Of a DNA stretch of 64,000 nucleotides, positions 1 through 11,200 are shown in pieces. The position numbers were made by a program, and so were the translations under genes. The first letter of the stretch is position 1. Every line of letters begins with the position of its first letter. Source of the stretch: Okeania sp. KiyG1 (GTDB taxonomy: Bacteria; Cyanobacteriota; Cyanobacteriia; Cyanobacteriales; Microcoleaceae); NCBI RefSeq assembly GCF_014132355.1, contig NZ_BLZO01000109.1, positions 62,001 to 126,000 of the forward strand, read 5' to 3'. The notes under the pieces are model-generated. The model did no database searches. It was given only the letters and a program-made list of their open reading frames with translations, and was not told the DNA's origin.

Positions 1-3000
1 GTGTTGATGGTGATGGTGCCTCCTTTTCCTGTACCTGTGGTTTCTGTTAGTATTTGACCTTCTAGTTGGAATGTTTGAGTAGGGTTAATATTAATTCTGC
101 CTCCGTCTCCGCTATCGGATGTGGATGCTGATATTTCTGTGTTTTCTGCTATTGTTAGGTTTTCTGTTTGGATGTCGATGGTGCCAGCGTTGCCAGCTCC
201 TTCAGTTTCTACTGTTATTCTACCTTCACCGGAAATATTGATGTTTTCTGGAGCTTTGATGTTGATGTCGCCTCCGTTTCCAGTTGAGAAGGTGCGGGCG
301 GAGATGTAGCCGTTTTCTGTGAAAGTAATATTGAGGTCTGGGTCTCCATCTCCCCTCCTGGGAGGGGGAGGGGCGAGGGGTGGGTTTCCTTCCCTATAGG
401 GGTTGAGAGTAAGTGTTCCTGCTTTGGCTTTTCCTTCAGTTTCGGCAAATATTCCCAATTTTCCTGAGATTAATAAGTCGTTAGTGTTGATGGTGATGTT
501 GCCTCCTCCTTCATTGTTAGTTGCTTTTTCTCCTGCTGTGGCACTTATTTCTGTACCTTTACCTATGGTGACTGTTTGGGAGTTGATGTTGATGTCTCCT
601 GCTTTTCCGGCACTGTTGGTTTCTGCACTTATGGCTACTTGCTCTGATAGGTTAAGGTTTTCTGTTTGGATGTCGATAGTGCCTGCGTTGCCTTTACCTG
701 TGGTTTCGACTGAGATTTTTCCTTCTCCTGAAATGTTGATATTTTCTGGGGCAAATATATAGATGTTACCTCCGTCTCCTGTGGATGTGGTGCGGGCGGA
801 TATGAAGCCTTTTTCTGTGAATGTAATATTGAGGTCTGGGTCAAAATTTCCCCTCCTGGGAGGGGTTAGGGGTGGGTTCTCTCCGCTCCCAGGAGGGGTT
901 AGGGGTGGGTTCCCTTCCCTATATGGGTTGAGTGTGAGGGTTCCAGCAGGGCTTTCTCCTGCTGTTTCGGCGAATATTCCGAGTTTTCCTGAGATGAATA
1001 GTTCGTTGGCGTTGATGCTGATGTTGCCTCCTGCTTCTGTGTTGTTTGCTCCTTCTCTGGCGGTGGCACTTATTTGGGCGTTTTCGCCGATGGTGAGTTT
1101 TTCTGTGGTTATTTCTATGTCTCCTGCTTTGCCTGCGCTGTTGGTTTCGGTGGTGAGACTTGTGCCTTTTTCTAGGGTGAAGTTTGTGGTGTTTATATTG
1201 ATTTGACCTGCGTTACCTTTGTCTTCTGTGGAGGCGGATATGGCTACTCCATTCGATATGGTGAGGTTTTCTGTTTGGATGTCGATAATTCCGGCGTTGC
1301 CTGTGCCTGATGTTTCTACAGCAATGAAGCCTTCCCCTGAGATGTCTATGTTTTCTGGGGCTGAGATAAATATGTTGCCGCCGTTACCTGTGGAGGAAGT
1401 AGAGGCGGAGATGAAGCCATCATTGCTGAAGTTGATGTCTAGGTCTGGGTTGTCTTTGTAGGGTGAAAGGGTGAGGATACCTGCATTGGCGCTGGCTTCA
1501 GTTTCGGCGAATATTCCGAGTTTGCCTGTGATATTAAGTTCGTTGGTGTTGATGGTGATGTGGCCTCCGTCTCCAGTGCTGGTTGAGCCTATTAATACTG
1601 TGGCACTGATTTGGGCATCTTGCCCGATGTCTAGGGTTTGGGCTTCGATGGTTATGGAACCTGGGTTGCCTGCGCCTGTGGTTTCTGTAATTAGGCTGGT
1701 GTTTTGGTCTAGGTTGAGATTGTTGGCTTGGATGTTGATGGTTCCTGCGTTTCCGGTAGCTTCTGTGCTGGCTTGGAGTCTGCTGCTGTTAGTGAGTTGG
1801 ATGTTTTGGTCAGTTTCTAAGGTTATTTGGCCTGCATCACCTTGGGCGTTGGTGGTGCTGAGGATGTCGGTGTTGTCGAGGGTGATGTTGCCGAGGCTGT
1901 AGATGTTGACGTTTCCGGCGGGTTGGTCGCCTTTGGTGTCGCTTTCAATGGTGACATTGTTGAGGTTGATGTTGCCTGAACTGAGGATGGAGACGGGGCC
2001 TGATTGGCCTTGGGTTGCTCCTACGTCTATTTGTATTGTTTCATTTTCACTAAGTTTTATACTTACTTGTTTACTGGTAATGATAGATGAGTCACTAAGT
2101 AGAAGATTTCCTTGTGGTTGACTTTCTATTGTCACTTCCCCTGAATTGGAGTGGGTAGATAGGGTGAGTATTTCTGCGTTGCTGAGGTTGTTGGTGGTAA
2201 TGTTCACGTCTCCACCTTTCCCTGATTTATTTGTTCCGAATGAGAATGTTTTGATTGCTAGTCTAGTGATATCGCCTCCCGCAAACACAGAAATAGCTCC
2301 CCCATTCCCTGAATTGCCACTATTTGAAAAGGAATAAGAATTGAGCGATGTTGTAGAGGTATCGCCTCCCGCCTCTATAGAAATGGCTCCCCCATTTCCT
2401 GAATTGCCACTATTTGAAAAGGAATACGAAAAGGAATAAGAATTGAGCGATGCTGTAGAGGTATCGCCTCCCGCCTCTATAGAAATGGCTCCCCCATTCC
2501 CTGAATTGCTTGATGATACAGAATAAGAATTGAGCGATGCTGTAGAGGTATCGCCTCCCGCCTCTATAAAAATGGCTCCCCCATTTCCTGAATTGCTTGA
2601 TGATGCGGAAGAGGAATCAAGAAATTCTGTAGAAATGTCACCCCCTGCAGAAAGAGAAATGGCTCCACTATTCCCTGAATTGCTTGATGATACAGAAGAG
2701 GAATCAAGAAATTCTGTAGAAATGTCACCCCCTGCGGAAAGAGAAATGGCTCCCCCATTCTCTGAATTGCCAAGTGAATTAGAATAAGAATTGAGCGATC
2801 TTGTAGAGGTATCGCCTCCCGCCTCTATAGAAATGGCTCCCCCATTTCCTGAATTGCTTGATGATGCGGAAGAGGAATCAAGGGATGCTGTAGAGATATC
2901 GCCTTCTGCAAACACAGAAATGGCTCCCCCATTCCCTGAGTTGCCTCTCTGCGAATTGGAAAAGGAAGCAAGGGATGCTGTAGAGATATCGCCTCCTGCG

Positions 3001-5594
3001 GACACAGAGATGGCTCCCCCATTCCCTGAATTGCCTGGCAAGGAATTGGTGATGTTAGCTCCCATTGAAATGCTATTAACACTCACAGATAAAGAAACGA
3101 ATTTCCTATTGTTTTGCTTGACTCCATTTGAAAAGTTTGAAGAGGAATTTACACTGGAAGAGGAATTGAGAGATGCTGTAGTGATATCGCCTCCGGCCTC
3201 TATAGAAATGGCTCCCCCATTTCCTGAGTTGCCTCCCAAGGATAAGGAAAAGGAATTGAGGGATGTTGTAGTGATATCACCTCCGGCGTTCAGAGCAATA
3301 GTTCCACCATCCCCATCATAAGAAGAGGAATTAACAGATGCTATAGTCATATTACCTCCGGTAGTTATTGTGGTGTTCCCCCCGTCTACTAACCTATTAC
3401 TATCCAATGAAGTCTGTACCAAATAAGGTTTACCTTCAATATTAGCAATATAATAGGGTTCCCCTTCAATAATAATATTACCTTCGCTGTCAAGTTCAAC
3501 ATTAAACCCATAAACAGCATCTACTGGAATAAACATATCCCCACCAGAATAAACAGGCAACCAAGATGTATCAATATTCCCCAAAACAATACCAGCACCA
3601 GCAATAGTCAAATTCCGCCCATTGGTCTTAATAGTATCCGCCCCATTCTCAAAGGTATTCGGATCGCTCCCAACATCTACCTCATTATCCAACATCTCCA
3701 CAACACCTATTCCATCCCCATCCACATCCGCACGAAATTCTATCTCTCCCCCCCCAGACTTAAATTCCAACACATCATCCTCTATATCCTCCACAGTAAT
3801 ATCATTTCTCGCCTCCAACTTAACATCCGCATCCCCAGAAGTCTCCTCAAATTCATCATTTATCGTAATATTTTTCCCAGACAAAGAAACACTTTCACCA
3901 CCACCTTTTATTCCACTACCCGTAGCAACAATATCTCCCGTAGCTTCAATATTTATCGAACCACTTGTATCAGTAATTTCTGTATTTTCTGTCGCCTCAA
4001 CTGCTTCGATCCCCCCTAACCCCCCTTGCGAAGGGGGGGATATTTCTGCTTCTGAATTATTCTCCACTGTTTCAATAGTAGAAATAGTCTCCGTTAATGT
4101 CACATTTCCATCACTCTTAATATCTATATCTCCCCCAGCAGTAACAATACCATCCACATCCTCACTCACACTACCAATATTCACATTTCCTACATCAAAA
4201 AACACTCCTCCACTGCCACTAACTGCCTCTAAATTTTCTACATCCAACCGCAAAGGTGCATCAGTTAAACCTATTCCTCCATCCCCTGAAGTTTGAAATA
4301 AAACACTCCCCGCATTAATAATTGAACTATCAGAAACTCTCGCAATATTTCCCCCATTAGCATTAACTAAAACTTCTCCTGTTGTGGTTAAAGAAGCCAG
4401 ATTTATATCTCCTAAATCTCCTAAATTTCCCAACTCAATATTAATCGTGCCACTGCCAGCATTTAACGTTGTTCCATCTAATTGATTGATCGAAGCTTTC
4501 CCGTCAGAACGGTTAGTCAAATTCATCTCATCATTATTACCAAATATGTCAATATTGCTATTACCAATTGATGTGTTAATATCCCCATTTATATTAATAC
4601 TTTTACCTGCTGTTAATTCGACAAACCCAGCAGTTTCTATTAAATTATTAACTGTTATATCATTGTTAGCTAAAACAAGAAAATTACTTTCTGAATTTTG
4701 ATTTGATAAATCTATATTTCCCGATAAAAATACATTTCCTGGTGTATCGGCAATTATTGTATTATCTGTTAATACCAATTCACCATTATTATTAACAATT
4801 ATGGATGTGGCGTTTGTTTCGGCTCCACCTGTTAATAATTCTGGTAAAGATAAAGTGTCTAAATTAGAAATATCTTCTATTTTGGAGTCTATGTCTAAAC
4901 TTAATAAATGTCCTGGTTGAGATATTCTCAAGACACTACCGCCTTCTACTGCGGCAATGGTAATATTTCCATTTGTTGTAGAGAGTTCTCCTGTATTAAT
5001 AACCGTGCCGCCTAATAAGGTTAAATTTTCTCCAGAGTTTAAATTTCCTTCATTAACTATTGCGCCTGGGTTTGATACGTCAAATCTATAACCACTGGGG
5101 TTTCCGACTAAATTTGAATAGTCGTTTGTTCCCATAGCTTGAAACCAGAAGTTGTTGTTGTCAAAACCAATACCTGTGGCGGTAGTAACGCTGAATGAGG
5201 CGGGTATATTTAGCCTGGCGTTTGGGCCGAATATTATGCCTGCGGGGTTCATCAAGAAAAGGTTGGAGTTACCCCCGGTGACTTGAATTATACCGTTGAT
5301 AATGGAAGCATTTCCTCCTGTAACTCGCCCTAAAATGTTGCGGGTATCTGGGGTTGTCAGGAAATTTGCGGTTTGGCCAGAATTAACGTTGAATTGGTCA
5401 AAACTGTGGAAGAGGTTAGCGCCATTATGAGTGCCACCTTCGATGTTGAATTGATTGCCCTGTGGTGTGACAATTGTACCTGTACCATCGTTTGCCGGAG
5501 TTATGGGTTGAGAGAAAGCGGGTGTTATGGTAAATGAGCCTAAGATTAAACTTAGAGGTAGGATGCTGTAAGATTCTAATTTATTTGTTTTCAT
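1..5594 (-). CDS. Filamentous-haemagglutinin-type exoprotein (TpsA-like), 3' end outside window
   Basis: A single minus-strand frame stays open from an ATG at 5592-5594 to the window edge, about 1864 codons, with no stop. The protein starts MKTNKLESYSILPLSL, a signal-peptide-like segment ending near TPAFSQ. It continues with the haemagglutination-activity (TPS) domain: GNQFNIEGGTHNGANLFHSF, then LFLMNPAGIIFGPNARLN, both hallmarks of TpsA proteins secreted through an Omp85-type TpsB pore. The rest is a long beta-helix-like region of repeats such as GNGGAISIEAGGDTS and NAGTIDIQTENLTI. No TpsB gene is visible in the window. Many plus-strand open frames here are shadows of this gene. Odd: dispersed genomic repeats sit in frame at about 352-395, 846-917 and 4008-4041. 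Likely surface or secreted adhesin or structural protein; the substrate is unknown. Confidence 0.9.
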   Translation of the reverse strand, partial: MKTNKLESYSILPLSLILGSFTITPAFSQPITPANDGTGTIVTPQGNQFNIEGGTHNGANLFHSFDQFNVNSGQTANFLTTPDTRNILGRVTGGNASIINGIIQVTGGNSNLFLMNPAGIIFGPNARLNIPASFSVTTATGIGFDNNNFWFQAMGTNDYSNLVGNPSGYRFDVSNPGAIVNEGNLNSGENLTLLGGTVINTGELSTTNGNITIAAVEGGSVLRISQPGHLLSLDIDSKIEDISNLDTLSLPELLTGGAETNATSIIVNNNGELVLTDNTIIADTPGNVFLSGNIDLSNQNSESNFLVLANNDITVNNLIETAGFVELTAGKSININGDINTSIGNSNIDIFGNNDEMNLTNRSDGKASINQLDGTTLNAGSGTINIELGNLGDLGDINLASLTTTGEVLVNANGGNIARVSDSSIINAGSVLFQTSGDGGIGLTDAPLRLDVENLEAVSGSGGVFFDVGNVNIGSVSEDVDGIVTAGGDIDIKSDGNVTLTETISTIETVENNSEAEISPPSQGGLGGIEAVEATENTEITDTSGSINIEATGDIVATGSGIKGGGESVSLSGKNITINDEFEETSGDADVKLEARNDITVEDIEDDVLEFKSGGGEIEFRADVDGDGIGVVEMLDNEVDVGSDPNTFENGADTIKTNGRNLTIAGAGIVLGNIDTSWLPVYSGGDMFIPVDAVYGFNVELDSEGNIIIEGEPYYIANIEGKPYLVQTSLDSNRLVDGGNTTITTGGNMTIASVNSSSYDGDGGTIALNAGGDITTTSLNSFSLSLGGNSGNGGAISIEAGGDITTASLNSSSSVNSSSNFSNGVKQNNRKFVSLSVSVNSISMGANITNSLPGNSGNGGAISVSAGGDISTASLASFSNSQRGNSGNGGAISVFAEGDISTASLDSSSASSSNSGNGGAISIEAGGDTSTRSLNSYSNSLGNSENGGAISLSAGGDISTEFLDSSSVSSSNSGNSGAISLSAGGDISTEFLDSSSASSSNSGNGGAIFIEAGGDTSTASLNSYSVSSSNSGNGGAISIEAGGDTSTASLNSYSFSYSFSNSGNSGNGGAISIEAGGDTSTTSLNSYSFSNSGNSGNGGAISVFAGGDITRLAIKTFSFGTNKSGKGGDVNITTNNLSNAEILTLSTHSNSGEVTIESQPQGNLLLSDSSIITSKQVSIKLSENETIQIDVGATQGQSGPVSILSSGNINLNNVTIESDTKGDQPAGNVNIYSLGNITLDNTDILSTTNAQGDAGQITLETDQNIQLTNSSRLQASTEATGNAGTINIQANNLNLDQNTSLITETTGAGNPGSITIEAQTLDIGQDAQISATVLIGSTSTGDGGHITINTNELNITGKLGIFAETEASANAGILTLSPYKDNPDLDINFSNDGFISASTSSTGNGGNIFISAPENIDISGEGFIAVETSGTGNAGIIDIQTENLTISNGVAISASTEDKGNAGQININTTNFTLEKGTSLTTETNSAGKAGDIEITTEKLTIGENAQISATAREGANNTEAGGNISINANELFISGKLGIFAETAGESPAGTLTLNPYREGNPPLTPPGSGENPPLTPPRRGNFDPDLNITFTEKGFISARTTSTGDGGNIYIFAPENINISGEGKISVETTGKGNAGTIDIQTENLNLSEQVAISAETNSAGKAGDININSQTVTIGKGTEISATAGEKATNNEGGGNITINTNDLLISGKLGIFAETEGKAKAGTLTLNPYREGNPPLAPPPPRRGDGDPDLNITFTENGYISARTFSTGNGGDINIKAPENINISGEGRITVETEGAGNAGTIDIQTENLTIAENTEISASTSDSGDGGRININPTQTFQLEGQILTETTGTGKGGTITIN
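846..917. repeat. Dispersed palindromic repeat in frame inside the exoprotein gene
   Basis: Two copies of the genome-wide repeat CCCCTCCTGGGAGGGGTTAG lie in tandem here, a related copy lies at 352-395, and a different C/G-rich palindrome lies at 4008-4041. All keep the minus-strand frame and are translated as Pro/Gly/Arg-rich inserts such as NPPLTPPRRGN. The equivalent position of the repeat unit near 1440-1465 lacks the insert (SPYKDNPDLDINF), which gives an internal empty-site comparison. Confidence 0.8.
2264..3290 (-). repeat. Intragenic coding repeats in the exoprotein
   Basis: Roughly ten imperfect units of 75-110 bp encode variants of GGAISIEAGGDTSTASLNS followed by a Ser/Asn-rich linker of variable length (SSSNSGN). 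Unit identity at DNA level is high. This suggests recent recombination-driven copy-number change in the passenger domain. Confidence 0.8.
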
Positions 5595-6651
5595 TCAAAA
5601 TATGTAGATATCTACAGTTGTTGAGTGTTTGATTAATATAATAATTTCATATCTAGTCTCATTAATTAGCCATAATAAAAATTTTATTTTATCTCAAGAG
5701 AATATTCTTCAAATTTTCCCTTTCTCCCTTCCTTACCGAAATATTGTGGTTTAAAGTCTCCCCTTTTAAGGGGATAATAAATAAAAATTTTCCTGTTCGT
5801 CAATCCTCTCCTTGAAAAGAAGAGGTAATTCTAAATTCTAAATTCTTAATTCTAAATTCTTGAAAAAGTCTTTTTAAGGAGTAGGGGAGTGGGGGAGTAG
5901 GGGAGTAGGGGAGTAGTTAGTGGTACTTAGGGTTTGCTGAATAAATTGGTTGGTGGGGGTAGGACACGGAGACGCGGAGACGCGGGGACGCGGAGACGGG
6001 GGAACAGACAATGGTTTCGCCATTTTATGTGAATAAATTTTCTTGAATTTCAGCAGAAAATTTCAGCAAATTGATGCAAATAAGAGCCAATAACTTAGGA
6101 GATAAATTGAATATAAAAAGCTCCATTACCTTAACTAGCCTGATTTTTAGCTTTATTCAGCAAGCCCTACTTAGACATTTTTTGGTAGGAAAAATGCTTC
6201 AAAATCAGTCTAGATAAGGGAATTACGTCGATGTCTTAAAAATGCCTAGAACCCTTGTTCAATAATTGATAATTGATAATGGATAATTGATAATTACCTC
6301 TCCCTAAAAGGAAGAGGATTGAATAAAAGGAAAATTTTTTCTTGTTTCCCCTTGAAAGGGGAGGCTTTAAACCTAAATTATTTAATTATTTAATTATTTA
6401 ATTCTTAATTCTTCGGTAATTCAGGATTTATACCTTTTTGAGGTAAAAGCCTCTGCCCATCTATATTTAAGCCTATTTTCTGGCTTTATTTTGTGTAAGT
6501 CCCATTAGGAGAAACGAGGAATTTTGAGCATTTTAAACTGAAAAACAGACACTTTTTTAGATATAAAAAGGCTAAAGAATTTATCTGTCAATGGTTTTAG
6601 ATTTAATCAGCAAGCCCTAATTATTAATTATTAATTATTAATTATTAATTA
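5595..6651. other. Spacer of about 1 kb filled with dispersed repeats
   Basis: I see no gene. The spacer holds a hairpin repeat (about 5728-5840: TTTAAAGTCTCCCCTTTTAA plus a distal GAAGAGGTAATTC block), G-rich short tandem repeats (5880-6000), a 4-bp-TSD mini-transposon (5929-6168), an inverted copy of the hairpin repeat (about 6285-6420) and a truncated right end of the mini-transposon (about 6540-6620). Confidence 0.7.
5929..6168. mobile_element. Mini-transposon, AGGGTTTGCTGAAT family
   Basis: The left end AGGGTTTGCTGAATAAA and right end TTTATTCAGCAAGCCCT form inverted repeats. The direct repeat ACTT flanks both sides (5925-5928 and 6169-6172). No transposase is present. Related copies lie at 8011-8246 and 56446-56672, with a truncated right end at about 6598-6616. 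Confidence 0.75.
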
Positions 6652-7965
6652 TTATTCGTACCAAGCTTGTAATGCCATTTTCTGTACTTCCATCAAAGGA
6701 ATATTCTGCTGTCTAGCTAATATGGCACAATCTTCATATTCAGGTTGCACATTCACAATTTGATTTCCCATCTTTGCCACTTTTAACCGCACTGCTCCAT
6801 AGTCTGTCTGCACCTGATTAATTGTTCGCTCCAAAATAGCCCGTTTTTGAGTAGACCGACGAATACCCAGAGTTGTAGTCTCTCGAAATATTACCTCCTC
6901 ACAAACAGATAACTTTTCCGGTAGACAAACCACAGTAAGTAACACTCCTAACCTAGATTTTTTCATTGTCACAGGTTGGGTAAAAACATCTAATGCACCT
7001 ACTGCAAACAGAGCATCAAAAGTATAAGCGATCGCTTGAGGAGTACAATCATCTATTTGAGTTTCCAACACCATTACAGTTTCCAGGTGTGGATCTGGGG
7101 AACTGGGAGAATGATATTCTGTAAGTTGAGAATGTGGAGTATTAACCTCCCCTGCTCCGATCCACAAACGTAGAATATTAGGAATAGCTAAATCGCGAGA
7201 ACCCGCACCCAAACCCACACATTGTAGAGACATTGACGGTGGCGAGCAAAAATTACTGGCAAGAGTACAAGCGATCGCGCTACCTGTAGGAGTACACAAT
7301 TCTTTTTCAATGCCATTACTATAAATAGGAACCTGATGCAACTCCCAAAGTTTTAGCACTGCTGGTACAGGTACAGGTAACCGACCATGAGCCGCCCTCA
7401 CAGTACCCCCACCAGTGGGCAAAGGCGAACAATATAATTGGTCAATATTCAACCAATCTAATCCTAAACAAGTTCCCACAATATCAACAATGGCATCAGT
7501 TGCCCCTACTTCATGAAAATGTACCTTATCTGGGGCAATACCATGTACGGCACCTTCAGCTTCAGCCAATTTGTGAAATACAGCCAAACTCCAAGCTTCA
7601 GCACGTCGGGGCAATCCTGCTTTTTTGATTAATGCTTCAATTTCTGGCAAATGACGGTGGTGAGAATGATTGTGTTGTTCTGTACTTTGGTCATTATCTG
7701 AATGGTGAGAATGATGATGGTGGTGGTCAAAAGTCAGAGGTTCCCCATTTTCAGGATTTGCAGAAATTAGATTGACATGAAATTTCGTAGCTAGTAAACC
7801 ATTGCGATGCACTTTTTCAGTGCTTAACTGATATTCCTGGGAAATGCCGAGAAGATTGAGTTTTTCTATCAGATATTCTAGGGGAACACCCGCATGAACT
7901 AAAGCACCCAGACACATATCGCCTGCAATACCAGTGGGACATTCAAGGTAAGCTATTTTTTTCAT
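6652..7965 (-). CDS. larC: Nickel pincer cofactor biosynthesis protein LarC
   Basis: 437 aa of the LarC/UPF0272 (TIGR00299) family, the usual full length. LarC inserts nickel, in a CTP-dependent way, into the pyridinium dithiocarboxylate precursor made by LarB and LarE, giving the nickel-pincer cofactor of lactate racemase-type enzymes. Family signatures are the N-terminal YLECPTGIAGDMCLGALVHAG and the block FHEVGATDAIVDIVGTCLGL. A His-rich loop (DHHHHHSHHSDN, then HNHSHHRH, residues about 79-105) is the expected metal-binding linker. larB and larE are not in this window. The gene stands alone between repeat-filled spacers. Cytoplasmic. Confidence 0.93.
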   Translation of the reverse strand: MKKIAYLECPTGIAGDMCLGALVHAGVPLEYLIEKLNLLGISQEYQLSTEKVHRNGLLATKFHVNLISANPENGEPLTFDHHHHHSHHSDNDQSTEQHNHSHHRHLPEIEALIKKAGLPRRAEAWSLAVFHKLAEAEGAVHGIAPDKVHFHEVGATDAIVDIVGTCLGLDWLNIDQLYCSPLPTGGGTVRAAHGRLPVPVPAVLKLWELHQVPIYSNGIEKELCTPTGSAIACTLASNFCSPPSMSLQCVGLGAGSRDLAIPNILRLWIGAGEVNTPHSQLTEYHSPSSPDPHLETVMVLETQIDDCTPQAIAYTFDALFAVGALDVFTQPVTMKKSRLGVLLTVVCLPEKLSVCEEVIFRETTTLGIRRSTQKRAILERTINQVQTDYGAVRLKVAKMGNQIVNVQPEYEDCAILARQQNIPLMEVQKMALQAWYE

Positions 7966-8010
7966 GGATAAAAGTCAACACCAAAAAGTTTCAAGAATAT
8001 AGGTATAATT

Positions 8011-8246
8011 AGGGTTTGCTTATGGAAGTCTTTTAGTCAGGGGAGGAGTCAGGAGTCAGGAGTCAGGAGGAACGGGGAATTATAAAGGAGATAGTAGGAA
8101 GAATTGTTCTTTGATTTTTCTGTCCAACTCTTGACCAAAATCCGCTCCTAATTGAACCATTACCACCTAAAACCTCGCACTTTTTGATACTTAAAAAGGC
8201 TAAAACCTTTATATGTAAAGACTTTTATATTTAATCAGCAAACCCT
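8011..8246. mobile_element. Mini-transposon, AGGGTTTGCTGAAT family
   Basis: Ends AGGGTTTGCTTAT and AATCAGCAAACCCT are inverted, with AATT on both sides (8007-8010, 8247-8250). The interior resembles the 56446-56672 copy over most of its length, including the GGAGTCAGGAGTCAGG short repeats. No gene is present. Confidence 0.75.
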
Positions 8247-8261
8247 AATTATCTCTTAATC

Positions 8262-11200
8262 CTAACGCAACTTCTCTAATACCTCTAGTGTAAAGGGATT
8301 TTCTTCTTTTTGCAGCGACTCAACCCAAAGCGACCGTTGTACTTTTTGCTCTGAGTTTTCCACCTGCTGAATAAACACTTCAAAGTCTGCAACAGCACCC
8401 TGGAAATTATTAGTTAATCCTCTAGCTAAACCTCGACTATCCCTAAACTGGGGATTTTTTGGCTCAAGGTTTACTGCATTGTCACAAGCAAACAAGACAT
8501 CATTAGCATGACCATATAAACTACCATATCGACAAAGTATATCCCAATGCTTGCCAAGAATTTGTAATTTGGGATGGTACTCTTGAGCCACATTATAAGC
8601 ATCAATTGCTTCCTTGATTTTACCTTTTCTTGCTAATATTCCTCCTTCATCGCGCACACCTGGTGCTGCAATCATTTTGGCTTCTGTTAATGGGTCAAAT
8701 TTCAAGTTAGGATCTAGTTTTAATGCTTCTCGGTATTGAGCAGCAGCACCATCAACATTACCATTACTGGTAACTATTCTGTTACCTTTTTCTAGAAAAA
8801 GTTGGGCTGAAGGTTTAACATCATCACAGAGATGCTTGTTGGGGTAGTCTTCAGGTCTACTTTTGAGATAGTTATCCACCCAGTTGCAACTCCTTGCTAA
8901 TAGATCGTCAAGGTCTAAATTCCATAGTCTGATAGTTTTATCATCACTAATTGAAATTATCTGGTTACGGTTGGGGTTAAAAGCTAGACTCTCAACCTTC
9001 TGTTCATGGCCACTAAGGGTAAGTAGTGGAGTGCCATCAGGTTTCCAGACTCTGACTGTTTTATCGTTACTTGCTGTAGCAATTAAGTCTCCCTTGGAGC
9101 TAAAAGCAATACCAAGTACTGAACCAGTATGACCTATCAAGCTATGTTTGACAGTTCCGTTAGGTTTCCAGAGTTTGACAGTATTATCTCGACTGGCAGT
9201 AGCAATGAGGTCTCCCTTGGGACTGAAAGCAATACTGTAAATAGAGCCTCTATGTTCTTTAAATGTATTTACTAGCTTTCCATCAAATGTCCAGAGTTTA
9301 GCATCCCCGTCAAGACTAGCAGTAGCAATTAGGTCTCCTTTGGGACTGATGGCAACATCGGTAACTTCATGGCCATGTTTTGTGTCTATTTCTGTGATCA
9401 AACTACCATCAGCTTTCCATATTTTAATTTTTCTGTTTAGACCCGCAACAATTAGGTCTCCCTTGGGACTGAAGGTAATATTATAAGAGTTGCGATCGCG
9501 TAATTCTTGATCGGTCAGCTCAAGAACTTTTGTACCATCTGGTTTCCATAGTTGGGCTTTGCCGTTATGGGTGATAGTAGCGATCAACTCACCGTTAGGA
9601 CTAAAGGCAACATCTGTCACCCAATCATTGTGTGTGATGTTGGGCTGTATTATAGTACCATCAAGTTTTCGGAGTTGAAGTGTATTTTCGTAATAACAAC
9701 CCAAAGCAATGAGGTTGTTGGGACTAACGGCAACACGTCTACAATGATAATTATCAAGTTGGCTTTTTCCGAATGTGTGTTGATAAGGAAGAATGTTCCA
9801 AAGTCTTACTGTTTCGTCAGCACTAGCAGTAGCAATCAAATTTTCTTTAGGACTGAAAGCAATGCTATAAATTTTCTCCTTATGTCCTTCAAGAGTGTCT
9901 ACAAGAGTACCATCAGCCTGCCAAATTTTAACGGTATTATCATCACTAGCACTAGCTATTTGTTCGCCGTCGTTGCTGTACACAACACTATAGACTCGAT
10001 CGCTATGCTTAAGAGTTGTCGAGAGAGTACCGTCAGTGTTCCAGATTTTTACAGTGTTATCATAACCAGCAGAAGCAATTTGGTCTCCTTTAGGGCTGAA
10101 GGCAAGGTCTAAGACGAGTTTATTATTATGTCCTTCAAGGGTTTCTACTAAACTACCATCAGGTTTCCAGAGTTTAACTTTGCCATCACCGCCAGCAGTA
10201 GCAATGAGGTCTCCTTTGGGGCTGAATTCAATATCATATATATTACCGTTATGTTCCTTAAGAGTTGCTATTAGGCTACCATCAGATTTCCAGAGTTTGA
10301 CAGTGTTATCAAAACTACCAGTAGCAATGAGGTCTCCTTTGGGGCTGAATGCAATACTGCGAACCTCTTCTGTATGTCCTGTTAGAGTTTTTACGAAAGT
10401 ACCATCAGATTTCCAAATTTTGGCAGTGTTATCTTTACTTGCAGTGGCAACTAGGTCTCCTTTGGGGCTAAATACTACTCTGTTAACTTCCCGATCGTGA
10501 TTTAAGGTTTTTACTAAGCTACCATCAGAAGAATTCCAAATTTTGGCAGTATTATCTTGACTCGCAGTGGCAACTAGATCTCCTTTAGGACTAAAGACTG
10601 CTCTATAGACTCCTCTGCCATGTTCTAGGTTTGCAACTAAAGTACCATCTGGTTTCGATAGTTTAGTAATACCATCACCACCTGCAGTAGCAATGAGGTC
10701 TCCTTTGGGACTGAATACTACGCTAATCACTTCTCCGTCATGATTTAGGCGATTATATTCCATCTTCCCCTGCCAAGAAATTATCTGTCGTAACGTATCT
10801 GCACCTAATAGTCGAGTCTGAGCTTCTGCCCAACCAGCATTTTTTAATTTTTTCCCCTGTTTAATACCCTCAATCAGTGTATCCCAAGTTTGAGTGGAAT
10901 TGAAACTGGCTTTTAGATGCTCAAAGTCATTTTTCATTGTGATATTTGAGTTGCTAACAACAGCACGCCGCCATTGTAACCCAGCAAATCCTGACAGCCC
11001 TAATGCACCGATCAAGCCAGCAATTAGTCCAAAAAGAATACGTTTTCTTAAGCTTTCCCGTTCTTGTTCGAGGCGCTCAGTTTCTGCCACACTGGCATCA
11101 ATAAATTCATTTTCCTCCGATCTTAAGCCACCAACATTTTTAAACGAATCTTTCTTCCTCAGCTCAACAACCTGCTTTAATCTAGAGCCTTTTAACAGTT

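Noticed and set aside
121-4701. Series of plus-strand open frames of 60-220 codons
   Set aside because: They are antisense shadows of the continuous minus-strand exoprotein frame, with no family signatures of their own.
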